This document shows, in pieces, positions 24,898 through 35,699 of a DNA stretch of 64,000 nucleotides. The notes beneath the pieces are model-generated. The model was given only the letters and a program-made list of their open reading frames with translations, ran no database searches and had not been told where the DNA came from. Position 1 is the stretch's first letter; each line of letters begins with the position of its first letter. The position numbers and the translations under genes are program-made. Origin of the DNA: Acidobacteriota bacterium (GTDB taxonomy: Bacteria > Acidobacteriota > Vicinamibacteria > Vicinamibacterales > CAVVIG01). The DNA lies in assembly GCA_003222395.1 (NCBI GenBank), contig QHWB01000044.1, positions 62,001 to 126,000 on the forward strand. The letters run 5' to 3'.

Positions 24898-26291
24898 TGG
24901 CGCGCGCGGAAAGCGCGCTCGGGCGTGTGTTCGAGCTCGCGCGCGATTACATCGCGACCCATCGCGATCGTCCCGTCTGGCCGCTTACGAGCCTCGAGGC
25001 GCTCCGTCGAGCGCTGAACGGTCCGCTGCCGGCAGAACCTGCCTCCGACTTCGATGTCGTCGAGCAGCTCGCACGCGCCGCCGAGCCGGGCCTCGTCGCG
25101 ACCGCCGGACCGAGGTACTTCGGCTTCGTGACCGGCGGCGCGCTGCCGGCGACCGTCGCCGCCGACTGGCTCGCGTCGGCGTGGGATCAGAACGCCGGGC
25201 TCTTCGTGATGTCTCCGGCTGCAGCCGTCGTCGAGGAAGTGGCGGGAGCGTGGCTGCTCGAGCTGCTCGGGCTCCCGGCCACAGCGAGCGTCGCGTTCGT
25301 CACCGGTTGTCACATGGCGAACTTCACCGCGCTCGCCGCCGCGCGGCACGAGCTGCTCCGCCGCGCCGGCTGGGACGTCGAGGCCGACGGGCTGCAGGCT
25401 GCGCCGGGGCTGCGCGTCATCGTCGGCGACGAAGTGCACGTGTCAGTCGTCGGCGCGCTGCGCATGCTCGGCATCGGATCGCGTCAGCTGGTTCGCGTGG
25501 CAGCCGACGATCAGGGACGGATGCGGACCAGCGCGCTGGCGGCCGCGCTCGCCGAGAGCGACGGACCGACGATCGTCTGCGCGCAGGCCGGCAACGTGAA
25601 TACCGGCGCGTTCGATCCGTTCGTCGCGATTGCCGATCTGTGTGCGGAGCGCCGCGCATGGCTTCACGTCGACGGCGCCTTTGGATTGTGGGCCGCGGCG
25701 AGCGACGCGTTGCGCCATCACGTGCGCGGCGTCGAACGCGCCGACTCGTGGGCGACCGATGCGCACAAGTGGCTGAACGTGCCGTACGACTCCGGCCTCG
25801 TGTTCGTGGCGCATCCGGCGGCGCACCACGCGGCGATGAGCATGGACGCCGCGTATCTGGAACGATCGGCGGACCAGGCGCGCGAGCCGATGGACTGGAC
25901 TCCCGAGTCGTCTCGCCGGGCCCGAGGCTTTGCCGTGTATGCGGCGCTTCAATCGCTCGGACGCCGCGGCGTCGCCGACCTCGTCGACCGCTGCTGCCGC
26001 CTCGCGCGGCGGTTCGCGGATCGCCTGAGCGCCGACGATCGCGTGCAGATTCTGAACGAGGTCGCGCTGAATCAGGTGCTCGTGCGCGTCGCGCCGTCGG
26101 GCGGCGATCCGGATGTCGCGACGGATTGCGCGCTCGGTGCGGTTCAGGAAGAGCGCATCTGCTGGCTCGGCGGTACCACGTGGCACGGGATGCGCGCGAT
26201 GCGAATCTCCGTCTCCAACTGGTCGACGACCGAAGAGGACGTCGACAGGTCCGCGGAATCGATCCTCGGCGCGGTCCGCCGGCAATCCTGA
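24897..26291 (+). CDS. PLP-dependent group II amino-acid decarboxylase-like protein
   Basis: 464 residues starting in a TGATG overlap with the hydrolase stop. The PLP lysine is in ATDAHKWLNVPYD, preceded by the cofactor-binding WLHVDGAFGLWA and the GPRYFGFVTGGALPAT substrate loop. This matches the aromatic-L-amino-acid/glutamate decarboxylase family. The substrate could be an aromatic amino acid, but no decisive residue was identified. An upstream GTG frame (24864) lies inside the hydrolase gene and was not chosen. Confidence 0.88.
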   Translation: MARAESALGRVFELARDYIATHRDRPVWPLTSLEALRRALNGPLPAEPASDFDVVEQLARAAEPGLVATAGPRYFGFVTGGALPATVAADWLASAWDQNAGLFVMSPAAAVVEEVAGAWLLELLGLPATASVAFVTGCHMANFTALAAARHELLRRAGWDVEADGLQAAPGLRVIVGDEVHVSVVGALRMLGIGSRQLVRVAADDQGRMRTSALAAALAESDGPTIVCAQAGNVNTGAFDPFVAIADLCAERRAWLHVDGAFGLWAAASDALRHHVRGVERADSWATDAHKWLNVPYDSGLVFVAHPAAHHAAMSMDAAYLERSADQAREPMDWTPESSRRARGFAVYAALQSLGRRGVADLVDRCCRLARRFADRLSADDRVQILNEVALNQVLVRVAPSGGDPDVATDCALGAVQEERICWLGGTTWHGMRAMRISVSNWSTTEEDVDRSAESILGAVRRQS

Positions 26292-26359
26292 TCCAACGAC
26301 CGCCCCCACGCGAGACGGGAAATCGTGTAAGGTTTTGTCCGTTTTCGAATAGTACCTAA

Positions 26360-26383
26360 TCGTAATAATAAGCCGTTCGGCTT
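26360..26383 (-). terminator. Possible rho-independent terminator after the permease pair
   Basis: On the minus strand AAGCC-GAAC-GGCTT (26383-26370) forms a 5-bp stem with a tetraloop and is followed by TATTATTACG. It lies 29 bp past the stop of the second permease, in the correct orientation. The stem is short, so confidence is moderate. Confidence 0.45.
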
Positions 26384-26411
26384 CGACAGCCGCGGCCTTT
26401 CAGTTCCGCGA

Positions 26412-27728
26412 TCATTCGTACCGAAGCGCCTCAATCGGGTCCAGCCTGGACGCTTTGATCGCCGGCAGCAGACCCGCGACGAGGCCGACGAACATCAGAA
26501 TGCCCGTCGTGACCGCCACGAGCGGTACGGACATGATGAGGTGGATGTCCGACACGCGGCTCGCATCGTCGAGCAGCTCCGCGAGGAACGGCCGCGGGCT
26601 GAGCAGCCACACGAGCGCCGAGGAAACGGCGATGCCGAGCGCTCCGCCCACGAACGTCGTCGCGAGACCTTCGAGCAGAAACTGCAGCAGGATGTCGCGC
26701 CGGCGCGCGCCGAGCGCCTTGCGGACGCCGACTTCGCGCGTACGCTCCTGCACGTTGACGAACATGATGTTCATGATTCCGACGCCGCCGATCGCAAGCG
26801 TCAGCACGCCGATGAACGTCAGCACGATCTTCAATCCGCCGACGATGCCGGCGGTGATCTCCTGCGTTTTCTCCGAGCCGAACATGTTCAGCGCGCGCTC
26901 GTCGGCCGGATTGTAGCGATATCGTCTCGCGACGTATTCGCGTACCTGGCGCGTCGCCTTCGGTTCCAGCATCGGCGAGATGGCCTGCCACACGAACGTG
27001 TTCGTGTACCGCGTGTCCGTGAGCCCTCCCATCGTCGTCCACGGGATGAACACGCAGTACCTGTCCGGGCGCTGATAGTTCGACAGCTGCACCTTGTCTT
27101 CCATCACGCCGACGATCTCGAACGGCTGCCCCTTGACGTGAATCGTCGCGCCGACCGGTGGAATGCCGCCAAACAGCTTCCGCTGGACTTCACTGCCGAT
27201 GAACGCGACGCGACGCCTCAGCCGGACGTCTTCTTCATCGAGGAAGCGGCCGCCGGGCTGCGGTGTCTCGCTGCGCATCTGGCCGTAGCTGGCCGCGACT
27301 CCACGGAGAAGATGGCTCGATTGCCTGTTGCCGTACACGATCGGCGCGTCGAGGAAGAACTCGGGGCTGACGTTCTTCACGAGGGGCAGCTCGCCAATGG
27401 CGAGTACATCGTCCGGCGTCACTCGCACACGCTTTCCAGCGCGTTCGCCGCCCGCCTGCATGCTGGTCTGCCCCGGCCAGACGACGACCGTACCGTCCGA
27501 GAACGCGCCACGGAAGCCGGCATCCAGTGCGCCGCGAAAGCCATCGCCGTACGCGAGCAGCACGACGACCGACACGATTCCCCAGGAGATGCCGAGCATC
27601 GACAGCGCCGCGCGGAAGCGATGGTGGTACAGGCCGTAGCACGCTTCGCGCACGACTTCGCGCAGCAGCGTGAGGCGCGGCCTTGCGACGAACGCCGGAG
27701 TGTGGGGAATCGCAATTGGATATGCCAT
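26412..27728 (-). CDS. MacB-type ABC permease (second of pair)
   Basis: 438 residues from ATG 27728. One N-terminal TM (about 40-60), a MacB periplasmic core with GQTSMQAGGERAGKRVRVT, and a C-terminal FtsX bundle with the conserved VGIMNIMFVNVQERTREVGV and RKALGARRRDILLQFLLEG. It has no ATP-binding domain. The order adaptor, permease, permease points to a MacAB-like efflux or export pump; the two permeases would make a heterodimer. It starts 5 bp after the first permease gene. Confidence 0.92.
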   Translation of the reverse strand: MAYPIAIPHTPAFVARPRLTLLREVVREACYGLYHHRFRAALSMLGISWGIVSVVVLLAYGDGFRGALDAGFRGAFSDGTVVVWPGQTSMQAGGERAGKRVRVTPDDVLAIGELPLVKNVSPEFFLDAPIVYGNRQSSHLLRGVAASYGQMRSETPQPGGRFLDEEDVRLRRRVAFIGSEVQRKLFGGIPPVGATIHVKGQPFEIVGVMEDKVQLSNYQRPDRYCVFIPWTTMGGLTDTRYTNTFVWQAISPMLEPKATRQVREYVARRYRYNPADERALNMFGSEKTQEITAGIVGGLKIVLTFIGVLTLAIGGVGIMNIMFVNVQERTREVGVRKALGARRRDILLQFLLEGLATTFVGGALGIAVSSALVWLLSPRPFLAELLDDASRVSDIHLIMSVPLVAVTTGILMFVGLVAGLLPAIKASRLDPIEALRYE

Positions 27729-27733
27729 CGACG

Positions 27734-29029
27734 TTACATCTCGAAGCGCAGCGCCTCGACCGGCGGCAGGTCGGCGGCCTTGCGAGCGGGATAGGTGGAT
27801 GTCACGATGCCGATGGTCACGAGCGTCGCGAGCGCTGCCACGGCCGACTGCCACGACAGAATCATTCCTGAAAAGCGATCGGGCATCGGCGCGAGGTTCA
27901 CGAGCTGACACAGGCCGAGCGCGAGCACCATCCCCGCGCCACCGCTGAGCAGCGTGAGAAACAGACCTTCGAGGAAGAACTGACGCTGGATGACGCGCGT
28001 GGTCGCGCCGAGCGCCTTTCGGACGCCGATCTCGCGCGTGCGCTCCTTCACCGCAATCAGCATGATGTTCATGACGCCGATGCCGCCGAGCGCGAGCGTC
28101 ACGATGCCCACGACCGTGAAGAACTGCTTCATGTGGCCGATCATGCGCGCGAACATCAGCGTCTCGAGCGACGTGTCCCACATCGCGATCGCCTGCTTGT
28201 CGTCTGGATCGAAGCCGTGGCGGCGCGCCAGAATCGCGCGGACGTTCTGTTCGAGCGGCCAGTCGATGTCCTCGATGCGGCCGGTCCGCTCGTCGAGCGC
28301 GCGCGGGAGGCCGGCGACCACCCAGTCTTTCGGCGCCACGATGATGTCCGACAGCACGCCGGCTGCCGCGTCGCGCCGCGGCATGTCGCGCGACATCGCG
28401 GCGAACGGCACGAAGATCTTGTTGTTGTCGGGACCGCTGTAATTGCTGTCCTGATTCTTCTTCCTGATCTTGCCCACCACTGTGTAGGGCACGCCGTTGA
28501 GCGTCATCGTCTCGCCGAGCACGTGGCGCTTGCCGAACAGCTGCTCCGCCATGTCGAAGCCGACGATGGCGACGCGTGTGACATTCTCTTCGTCCGTCCA
28601 CGTGAAGTTGCGGCCGTATTCGAGCTCGATCGTGCGGACGTCCTGATACTGCGGCTCGATGCCGGTGACCTGCGCGTTCGCGGCGTTGTAGGAGGACTTC
28701 ACCCTGACGCCGCCGCGCTGCAGCTCGGGGCTGACGACGGCAATCATCGACGAGTCGGCGGCAATCGCGCGGGCGTCGTCGAGCGTCAGCCGAATCTCGC
28801 GTCCCGCGCGCTCGCCGCCCGCCTGCAGGCTGGTGCGGCCGCCCCAGACGATGCCGATGTTCTTCCCCAGCTCGCGCAGCACCTTGTCGTTGCCGCGGCG
28901 GAAGCCTTCGCCGGTCGCCGACAACACGACGACCGAGATCATTCCCCACAGGATCCCGAACATCGTCAGAAAGCTGCGAAGCTTGTTGGCGCGCAGATTC
29001 TGGAAGGATTGAATGATGGCTTCGCGCAT
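27734..29029 (-). CDS. MacB-type ABC permease (first of pair)
   Basis: 431 residues. Same architecture as its neighbour: MREAIIQSFQNLRANKLRSF start, TM about 20-40, GGRTSLQAGGERAGREIRLT, and GVMNIMLIAVKERTREIGV with RKALGATTRVIQRQFFLEG near the C-terminus. The two permeases are paralogues from an old duplication. Separated from the adaptor gene upstream by a 200-bp repeat array, where homologous operons usually carry the ATPase gene. Confidence 0.92.
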   Translation of the reverse strand: MREAIIQSFQNLRANKLRSFLTMFGILWGMISVVVLSATGEGFRRGNDKVLRELGKNIGIVWGGRTSLQAGGERAGREIRLTLDDARAIAADSSMIAVVSPELQRGGVRVKSSYNAANAQVTGIEPQYQDVRTIELEYGRNFTWTDEENVTRVAIVGFDMAEQLFGKRHVLGETMTLNGVPYTVVGKIRKKNQDSNYSGPDNNKIFVPFAAMSRDMPRRDAAAGVLSDIIVAPKDWVVAGLPRALDERTGRIEDIDWPLEQNVRAILARRHGFDPDDKQAIAMWDTSLETLMFARMIGHMKQFFTVVGIVTLALGGIGVMNIMLIAVKERTREIGVRKALGATTRVIQRQFFLEGLFLTLLSGGAGMVLALGLCQLVNLAPMPDRFSGMILSWQSAVAALATLVTIGIVTSTYPARKAADLPPVEALRFEM

Positions 29030-29038
29030 TGTCGCGGC

Positions 29039-29228
29039 GGCTCGCCTAAAAGGCTCGCCCTACTCGTTCGTGGTCGCCCTACTCGTTCGTGGTCGCCCTA
29101 CTCGTTCGTGGTCGCCCTACTCGTTCGTGGTCGCCGTACTCGTTCGTGGTCGCCGTACTCGTCGTAGTCGCCGTACTCGTTCGTGATCGCCGCACTCGTT
29201 CGTGGTAGCGCGAGGCTTTCAGCCGAGC
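29039..29228. repeat. 19-bp tandem array flanked by REP units
   Basis: About eight copies of CTACTCGTTCGTGGTCGCC and close variants (CGTACTCG, CGCACTCG starts; one 18-bp copy) lie between a REP hairpin unit at 29039-29059 and another at 29205-29228. The array sits inside an operon, between adaptor and permease genes. Confidence 0.92.
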
Positions 29229-29229
29229 G

Positions 29230-30438
29230 TCAACTCTGGACGATGACCTTGTCGCCGGCCTTCAGTCCATCGAGCACTTCGATCTTCGTGCCGTTGCCGA
29301 CGCCGACCTTCACCTGAACCTTCTTCCGTCCGCTTTTCGCGCCGGGCGACACGACGCTGACGAACGCGTTTTTCTGCGCGTCGTACGTGACCGCGGATTC
29401 GGGCACGATGAGCGCGTTGGCATGCTCCTCGAGCACGATCTCGGCGTTCGCCGTCATGTTGGCCTTGAGCTCCTTGCCGGGGTTGTCGATGGAGACCCGC
29501 ACCTCGAAGCTCGTGACGTTGTCCTTCTCGACGCCCATCGGCGAAATCTGCGTGACGCGGCCGTTGAACGTCTTCTCCTTGAACGTCTCCACGCGGATGC
29601 GCGCCGGCTGACCGAGGCGGACGCGGCCGATGTCGGCCTCGTCCACCTTGCCGCGGACGAACACCTGGTCGATGTCGCCGATCGTCATGACGAGCGTCGC
29701 GTTCGCGCCGAGGTTCAGGATCGACGAGACCGGGCTGCCGACCTCCACGTCGCGCGTCAACACCGTGCCGGCAATGGGCGCGCGAATCGTCGCGTTCGCC
29801 AGGTCCTCGGCCGCGCGATCCGTCGCCGCCTTCGCCTGCGCGACCTGCGCGCGCGCCTCGGCGACCTTGGCCTGGCTGACCGCGAGCTGCGACTGCGCGG
29901 CGCGTTTCCGGTTTTCGGCCACGTCGACGACGCTGTGAGCATCATCGAGCGTCGACTGCGAGATCAGGTTCTGCGCGAACAGCGATTTGGCGCGCTCGAA
30001 CGCGCGGCGGGCGAACTCGGCGTCCGGCCCTTCGGCCTCGACGAGATTTTTCTTCAGCTGCGCTTCTGAGGCTTCGAGCGAGGCACGCGCGGCCAACAGG
30101 TTCGCTTCGGCGCCGCGAAGCGCGGCGGCGAGCTGCTCTTTGTCGAGCTCCACGAGCACATCACCGGCTCTCACCGACCGATCGATGTCGACGTTCAGGG
30201 CCTTGATGATCCCGTTCGCCTTCGACTTGATCTCGACCTTCGTGGTCGGCTCGACTTTGCCCGTCGCGACGACCGATTTCACCATCGTCCCGACTTCGAC
30301 GGCTGCAACCTTCGAGGGGTCGACATCGGGCGCCGCGCCTTTGAGCGTCGCGATGCCGGCCGCGCCGCCCAGGGCGATCAGCGCGACGGCGATGCCGACG
30401 TACAAACCTGTTTTCGACTTCTTGAATCGCGAACTCAT
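29230..30438 (-). CDS. MacA/HlyD-type periplasmic adaptor protein
   Basis: 402 residues. One N-terminal membrane segment (VGIAVALIALGGAAGIATL, about 14-32), a split biotinyl-lipoyl domain (VVATGKVEPTTKVEIKSK and ATIRAPIAGTVL), a long coiled-coil hairpin between them (about 100-200, rich in A/K/E/Q) and beta-barrel plus proximal domains. It should link the permease pair to an outer-membrane channel. First gene of the efflux operon; no TolC-like gene or ATPase is nearby. Confidence 0.92.
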   Translation of the reverse strand: MSSRFKKSKTGLYVGIAVALIALGGAAGIATLKGAAPDVDPSKVAAVEVGTMVKSVVATGKVEPTTKVEIKSKANGIIKALNVDIDRSVRAGDVLVELDKEQLAAALRGAEANLLAARASLEASEAQLKKNLVEAEGPDAEFARRAFERAKSLFAQNLISQSTLDDAHSVVDVAENRKRAAQSQLAVSQAKVAEARAQVAQAKAATDRAAEDLANATIRAPIAGTVLTRDVEVGSPVSSILNLGANATLVMTIGDIDQVFVRGKVDEADIGRVRLGQPARIRVETFKEKTFNGRVTQISPMGVEKDNVTSFEVRVSIDNPGKELKANMTANAEIVLEEHANALIVPESAVTYDAQKNAFVSVVSPGAKSGRKKVQVKVGVGNGTKIEVLDGLKAGDKVIVQS

Positions 30439-30482
30439 GAAGGGCTGTGACGAGATCGGGACGCCCGAAGTTCGATATTTGG

Positions 30483-30539
30483 CTTTCAGCTATCAGCTAT
30501 CAGCTATCAGCTATCAGGTATCAGGTATCAGCTATCAGT
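30483..30539. repeat. Heptamer array (ATCAGCT)
   Basis: Eight copies of ATCAGCT or ATCAGGT with a strict 7-bp period, between the divergent adaptor and FHA genes. Confidence 0.9.
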
Positions 30540-30572
30540 CAGCCGAGAGCCGAGAGCTTAAGATAAGCGTCC

Positions 30573-30848
30573 ATGTGGACTCTGCAGAGTTCCGAAACGA
30601 CGTTCCGCCTCCCGGCGGGCGCGGTCAAGACCGTCGGCCGCGCGCCGCGAGCCGATTTCATCCTCGACGTCGCGCTCGTTTCCCGCCTGCACTGCCGGAT
30701 TACGGCGGGCGACGATACCCTCGAAGTCGTCGACCTCTCGAGCACGAACGGGACTTACGTCAACGACAAACGAATTCGGAAGGCGACCGTCGCCGCCGGC
30801 GATCGGCTCCGCGTCGGACGCGTCGAGATGAAAGTGGACCGGGCCTGA
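30573..30848 (+). CDS. Small FHA-domain protein
   Basis: 91 residues, almost entirely one forkhead-associated domain: VGRAPRADF (about 23-31), SRLHCRI and STNGTYVNDKRI carry the phosphothreonine-binding Arg, Ser and Asn. It should bind phosphorylated proteins in the cytoplasm. A Ser/Thr kinase encoded 2 kb away (32973-35576) is a possible partner. TAAGAT lies 8 nt before the ATG. Confidence 0.88.
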   Translation: MWTLQSSETTFRLPAGAVKTVGRAPRADFILDVALVSRLHCRITAGDDTLEVVDLSSTNGTYVNDKRIRKATVAAGDRLRVGRVEMKVDRA

Positions 30849-30852
30849 AACT

Positions 30853-30926
30853 GTGTAGCGCGAGGCTTTCAGCGGAGCGGTCGCAAGAGGCTTTCAGCCG
30901 AGCGGTCGCAAGAGGCCTCAGCCGAG
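30853..30926. repeat. Three REP-like hairpin units
   Basis: Three consecutive copies of the GGCT-type unit (GAGGCTTTCAGCCGAGCG, or GAGGCCTCAGCCGAGCG in the last) with the linker GTCGCAA. The final unit provides the TGA stop of the minus-strand MBL gene. Confidence 0.85.
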
Positions 30927-31568
30927 CGTTGCCACGAGGAACGGATTGCTCTTTCGCTCGCGGCCGATGGTTGTCGCTGGTCCATGGCCCGGATGGACGA
31001 CCGCATCGTCGCCAAACGCGAACAGCACGTCGCGTATCGAGGAAATCAGCGTGTGGTAGTCGCCGCCAGGCAGGTCGGTCCGTCCGATCGATCCCGCGAA
31101 CAGCGTATCTCCGACGAATAAGTCCTTCCCGGGCTGACCGCGCGTGCCAATTTGCAGGCACACGCCGCCGGGACAGTGTCCGGGCGTGTGGTGCGGCCGC
31201 GCTTCGCACGAACCGAACGCAATCACCTGCCCCGGACTATAGAAGACGTCAATCGGCGGCGGCGTTTCGACGTGCAGCCCGAACATCGCACCCGATTCGA
31301 CCGCTCGATCGTAGAGAAACAGATCGTCGCGATGCAGGTAGATCGGCACGTTCAGCGCCCGCTTCGCGGCGCCGACGCCGGTGACGTGATCGACATGCGC
31401 GTGGGTCAGGAGAATGTGGCGAATCGCCAGGCTGTTTCGTTCGGCAAAGGCGAGCAGGTCGCGCACGCCGTCGCCGGGATCGATGATCACCGCCTCGCGT
31501 GATTCGTCGCACGCGACGATGAACCCATTCTGCATGAAGGGACCGGCGGCCTGCGTCTCGATGACCAT
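30918..31568 (-). CDS. MBL-fold hydrolase (glyoxalase II-like)
   Basis: 216 residues from ATG 31568. The metal site THAHVDHVTG (HxHxDH), the ligand His in HHTPGHCPGG, Asp in FVGDTLF and final His in VHPGHGP are complete. Size and motifs fit the glyoxalase-II-like group (thiolesterases or persulfide dioxygenase relatives); the substrate is not identifiable. TATCAT lies 7 nt before the ATG. A longer frame to 31910 covers the divergent receiver gene and was rejected. Confidence 0.9.
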   Translation of the reverse strand: MVIETQAAGPFMQNGFIVACDESREAVIIDPGDGVRDLLAFAERNSLAIRHILLTHAHVDHVTGVGAAKRALNVPIYLHRDDLFLYDRAVESGAMFGLHVETPPPIDVFYSPGQVIAFGSCEARPHHTPGHCPGGVCLQIGTRGQPGKDLFVGDTLFAGSIGRTDLPGGDYHTLISSIRDVLFAFGDDAVVHPGHGPATTIGRERKSNPFLVATLG

Positions 31569-31574
31569 GGCCGG

Positions 31575-31581
31575 TATGATA
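31575..31581. promoter_or_regulatory. Bidirectional -10 element TATGATA
   Basis: The 18-bp gap between the MBL gene and the receiver gene contains TATGATA. On the plus strand TATGAT ends 6 nt before the receiver GTG; on the minus strand TATCAT ends 7 nt before the MBL ATG. One AT-rich heptamer can thus serve both genes, with leaderless messages in both directions. Confidence 0.45.
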
Positions 31582-31586
31582 GCCGT

Positions 31587-31949
31587 GTGATTCTTGCGAT
31601 TCTCGACGACCTGATGTTCACCTCGAAGATCAAAACGGCGGCGAGCCAGCTCGGCGTTCCCGTCACCTTCGCGCGCTCGGCCGACGCCGCGCGCGGCGAA
31701 ATGCAGAAGGGCGCGCCGTCCCTGGTCATTCTCGATCTCAACAGCGCGCGGACCGATCCGCTCGGCATCGTGCGGGCGATGAAGGCCAACGCTGAATTGG
31801 CCTCGATTCCGACGGTCGGCTTCGTGTCTCATGTGCAGATCGACGTGATCAACGCGGCGCGCCAGGCTGGCGTCGACGAAGTGCTCGCGCGTTCGGCGTT
31901 TACCGCTCAACTCGCCGACATTCTCCGCAGGACCGAACGCGGCCCCTGA
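31587..31949 (+). CDS. Stand-alone receiver-like domain protein, degenerate
   Basis: 120 residues, GTG start. It has a receiver fold with the acidic pair (ILDDLMF, about 5-11) and phospho-acceptor Asp in LVILDLNS (about 49), but the conserved Lys near the end of the domain is missing (EVLARSAFT instead of a KP motif). Phosphorylation may therefore not trigger the usual switch. No output domain. It overlaps the following gene's first possible ATG. Confidence 0.7.
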   Translation: MILAILDDLMFTSKIKTAASQLGVPVTFARSADAARGEMQKGAPSLVILDLNSARTDPLGIVRAMKANAELASIPTVGFVSHVQIDVINAARQAGVDEVLARSAFTAQLADILRRTERGP

Positions 31950-31981
31950 TGCTCGCCTGTCCTTCAGAACCGGGACAGTCC

Positions 31982-32944
31982 ATGACTCTCATCGACGTCT
32001 TTCGCGCCCGCAGGCGGATTGCGTCCTTCGTGCGCCGGACGCCGCTCGTCGAATCGCCCTGGCTGTCGGATGCGAGCGGCGCACGCGTGTGGATGAAGCT
32101 CGAATCGCTGCAGACGGCGAGCTCGTTCAAATCGCGCGGCGCGTTCAATGCCGTGATCGCCCGCCTCGAACGTGGCCTGAATGCGGCGACCGAGCTCGTC
32201 ACCGCGTCGGCTGGAAACCACGGGCGCGCGCTGGCGGCAGCGGCTGAAGCATTCAAGCTGCCGCTGGTGGTGTTCACGCCAGTCGACGCACCGCAGGCCA
32301 AGCTCGGAGCGATTCGACGCCACGGCGCGGACCTGCGCGCGGTCGGACGCGACTACGACGATGCGGAGCGGCGCGCGCTGGCGTATGCGGGCGAGACCGG
32401 CGCCGAGTTCATCTCGCCGTACAACGACCTCGACGTCGTCGCCGGCGCAGCGACGATCGCGCTTGAAATCTTCGAGGACGCACCGGACGTCGACCTGTTC
32501 GTCGTTCCGATTGGCGGCGGCGGACTGATCAGCGGAATCGCGTCGGTCGCCAAGGCAATCGATCCCTCGTGCCGCGTGATCGGCGTCGAGGTCGAAGCCT
32601 CGTGCGCGTTTCAAACCAGCCTGAGAGCCGGTCGCCTCGTCGAGATCGTTCCAGGTCCGACGCTCGCGGACGGCCTCGGCGGCAATCCGGATCCGAACAC
32701 CATCACCTGGCCCTTCGTTCAGCAGCTCGTCGATCGCATCGTCACTGTCAGCGAAAGCGATCTGCAGTCGGCGCTGGTCGGCCTCGTCGAGTCGGAGCAT
32801 CTGGTCGCCGAAGGCGCCGGCGCCGCGGCGATCGCTTCGCTGATTGGCGGCGCCGACGAGGTTCGTGGACGCCGCGTCGCGGCAATCGTCACGGGATCGA
32901 ACATCGATCGCGCGCGATTGGCGACCTTATTGGCGTCGGGCTGA
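31982..32944 (+). CDS. Threonine ammonia-lyase-like PLP enzyme
   Basis: 320 residues. The PLP lysine is in SSFKSRGAFNAV, the phosphate-binding loop is PIGGGGLISG, and TASAGNHGRALA is the substrate loop of serine/threonine dehydratases. The regulatory ACT domain of biosynthetic IlvA is absent, so it resembles catabolic threonine dehydratase or serine racemase. The start is placed at the ATG at 31982 because family similarity begins there; an in-frame ATG at 31949 overlaps the receiver stop (TGATG) and cannot be excluded. Confidence 0.88.
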   Translation: MTLIDVFRARRRIASFVRRTPLVESPWLSDASGARVWMKLESLQTASSFKSRGAFNAVIARLERGLNAATELVTASAGNHGRALAAAAEAFKLPLVVFTPVDAPQAKLGAIRRHGADLRAVGRDYDDAERRALAYAGETGAEFISPYNDLDVVAGAATIALEIFEDAPDVDLFVVPIGGGGLISGIASVAKAIDPSCRVIGVEVEASCAFQTSLRAGRLVEIVPGPTLADGLGGNPDPNTITWPFVQQLVDRIVTVSESDLQSALVGLVESEHLVAEGAGAAAIASLIGGADEVRGRRVAAIVTGSNIDRARLATLLASG

Positions 32945-32972
32945 AGCCGTGGCGTCCGGCTGAAACCGGACG

Positions 32973-32975
<3 letters not shown>
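32942..32975. repeat. Hairpin repeat (third type) between convergent genes
   Basis: GCGTCCGG (32952-32959) and CCGGACGC (32966-32973) form a perfect 8-bp stem around CTGAAA. The left side follows the dehydratase TGA, and the right side (GCTAC) contains the TAG stop of the kinase on the other strand. A bidirectional terminator role is plausible. Confidence 0.8.
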
Positions 32976-35576
<2,601 letters not shown>

Positions 35577-35699
35577 AGGCGGGCGGCAGCCGACGATTAT
35601 ACTGACGCGTTCACATGAAGTCCGGTCGACCGCCTTCGCCAAGGCGGCGGCGGTCCGCCGAAGCGTTTCGCGAGGGCGGAAGCCGGACGCCGCACGATC
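35577..35699. other. Kinase/MFS divergent gap with palindrome
   Basis: Contains the kinase promoter candidate (TATAAT on the minus strand near 35597-35602) and the inverted repeat CCGCCTT-CGCC-AAGGCGG (about 35630-35647), followed by GC-rich sequence with GTCCGCCGAAGC and AAGCCGGACGCC. No gene is seen. Confidence 0.5.
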
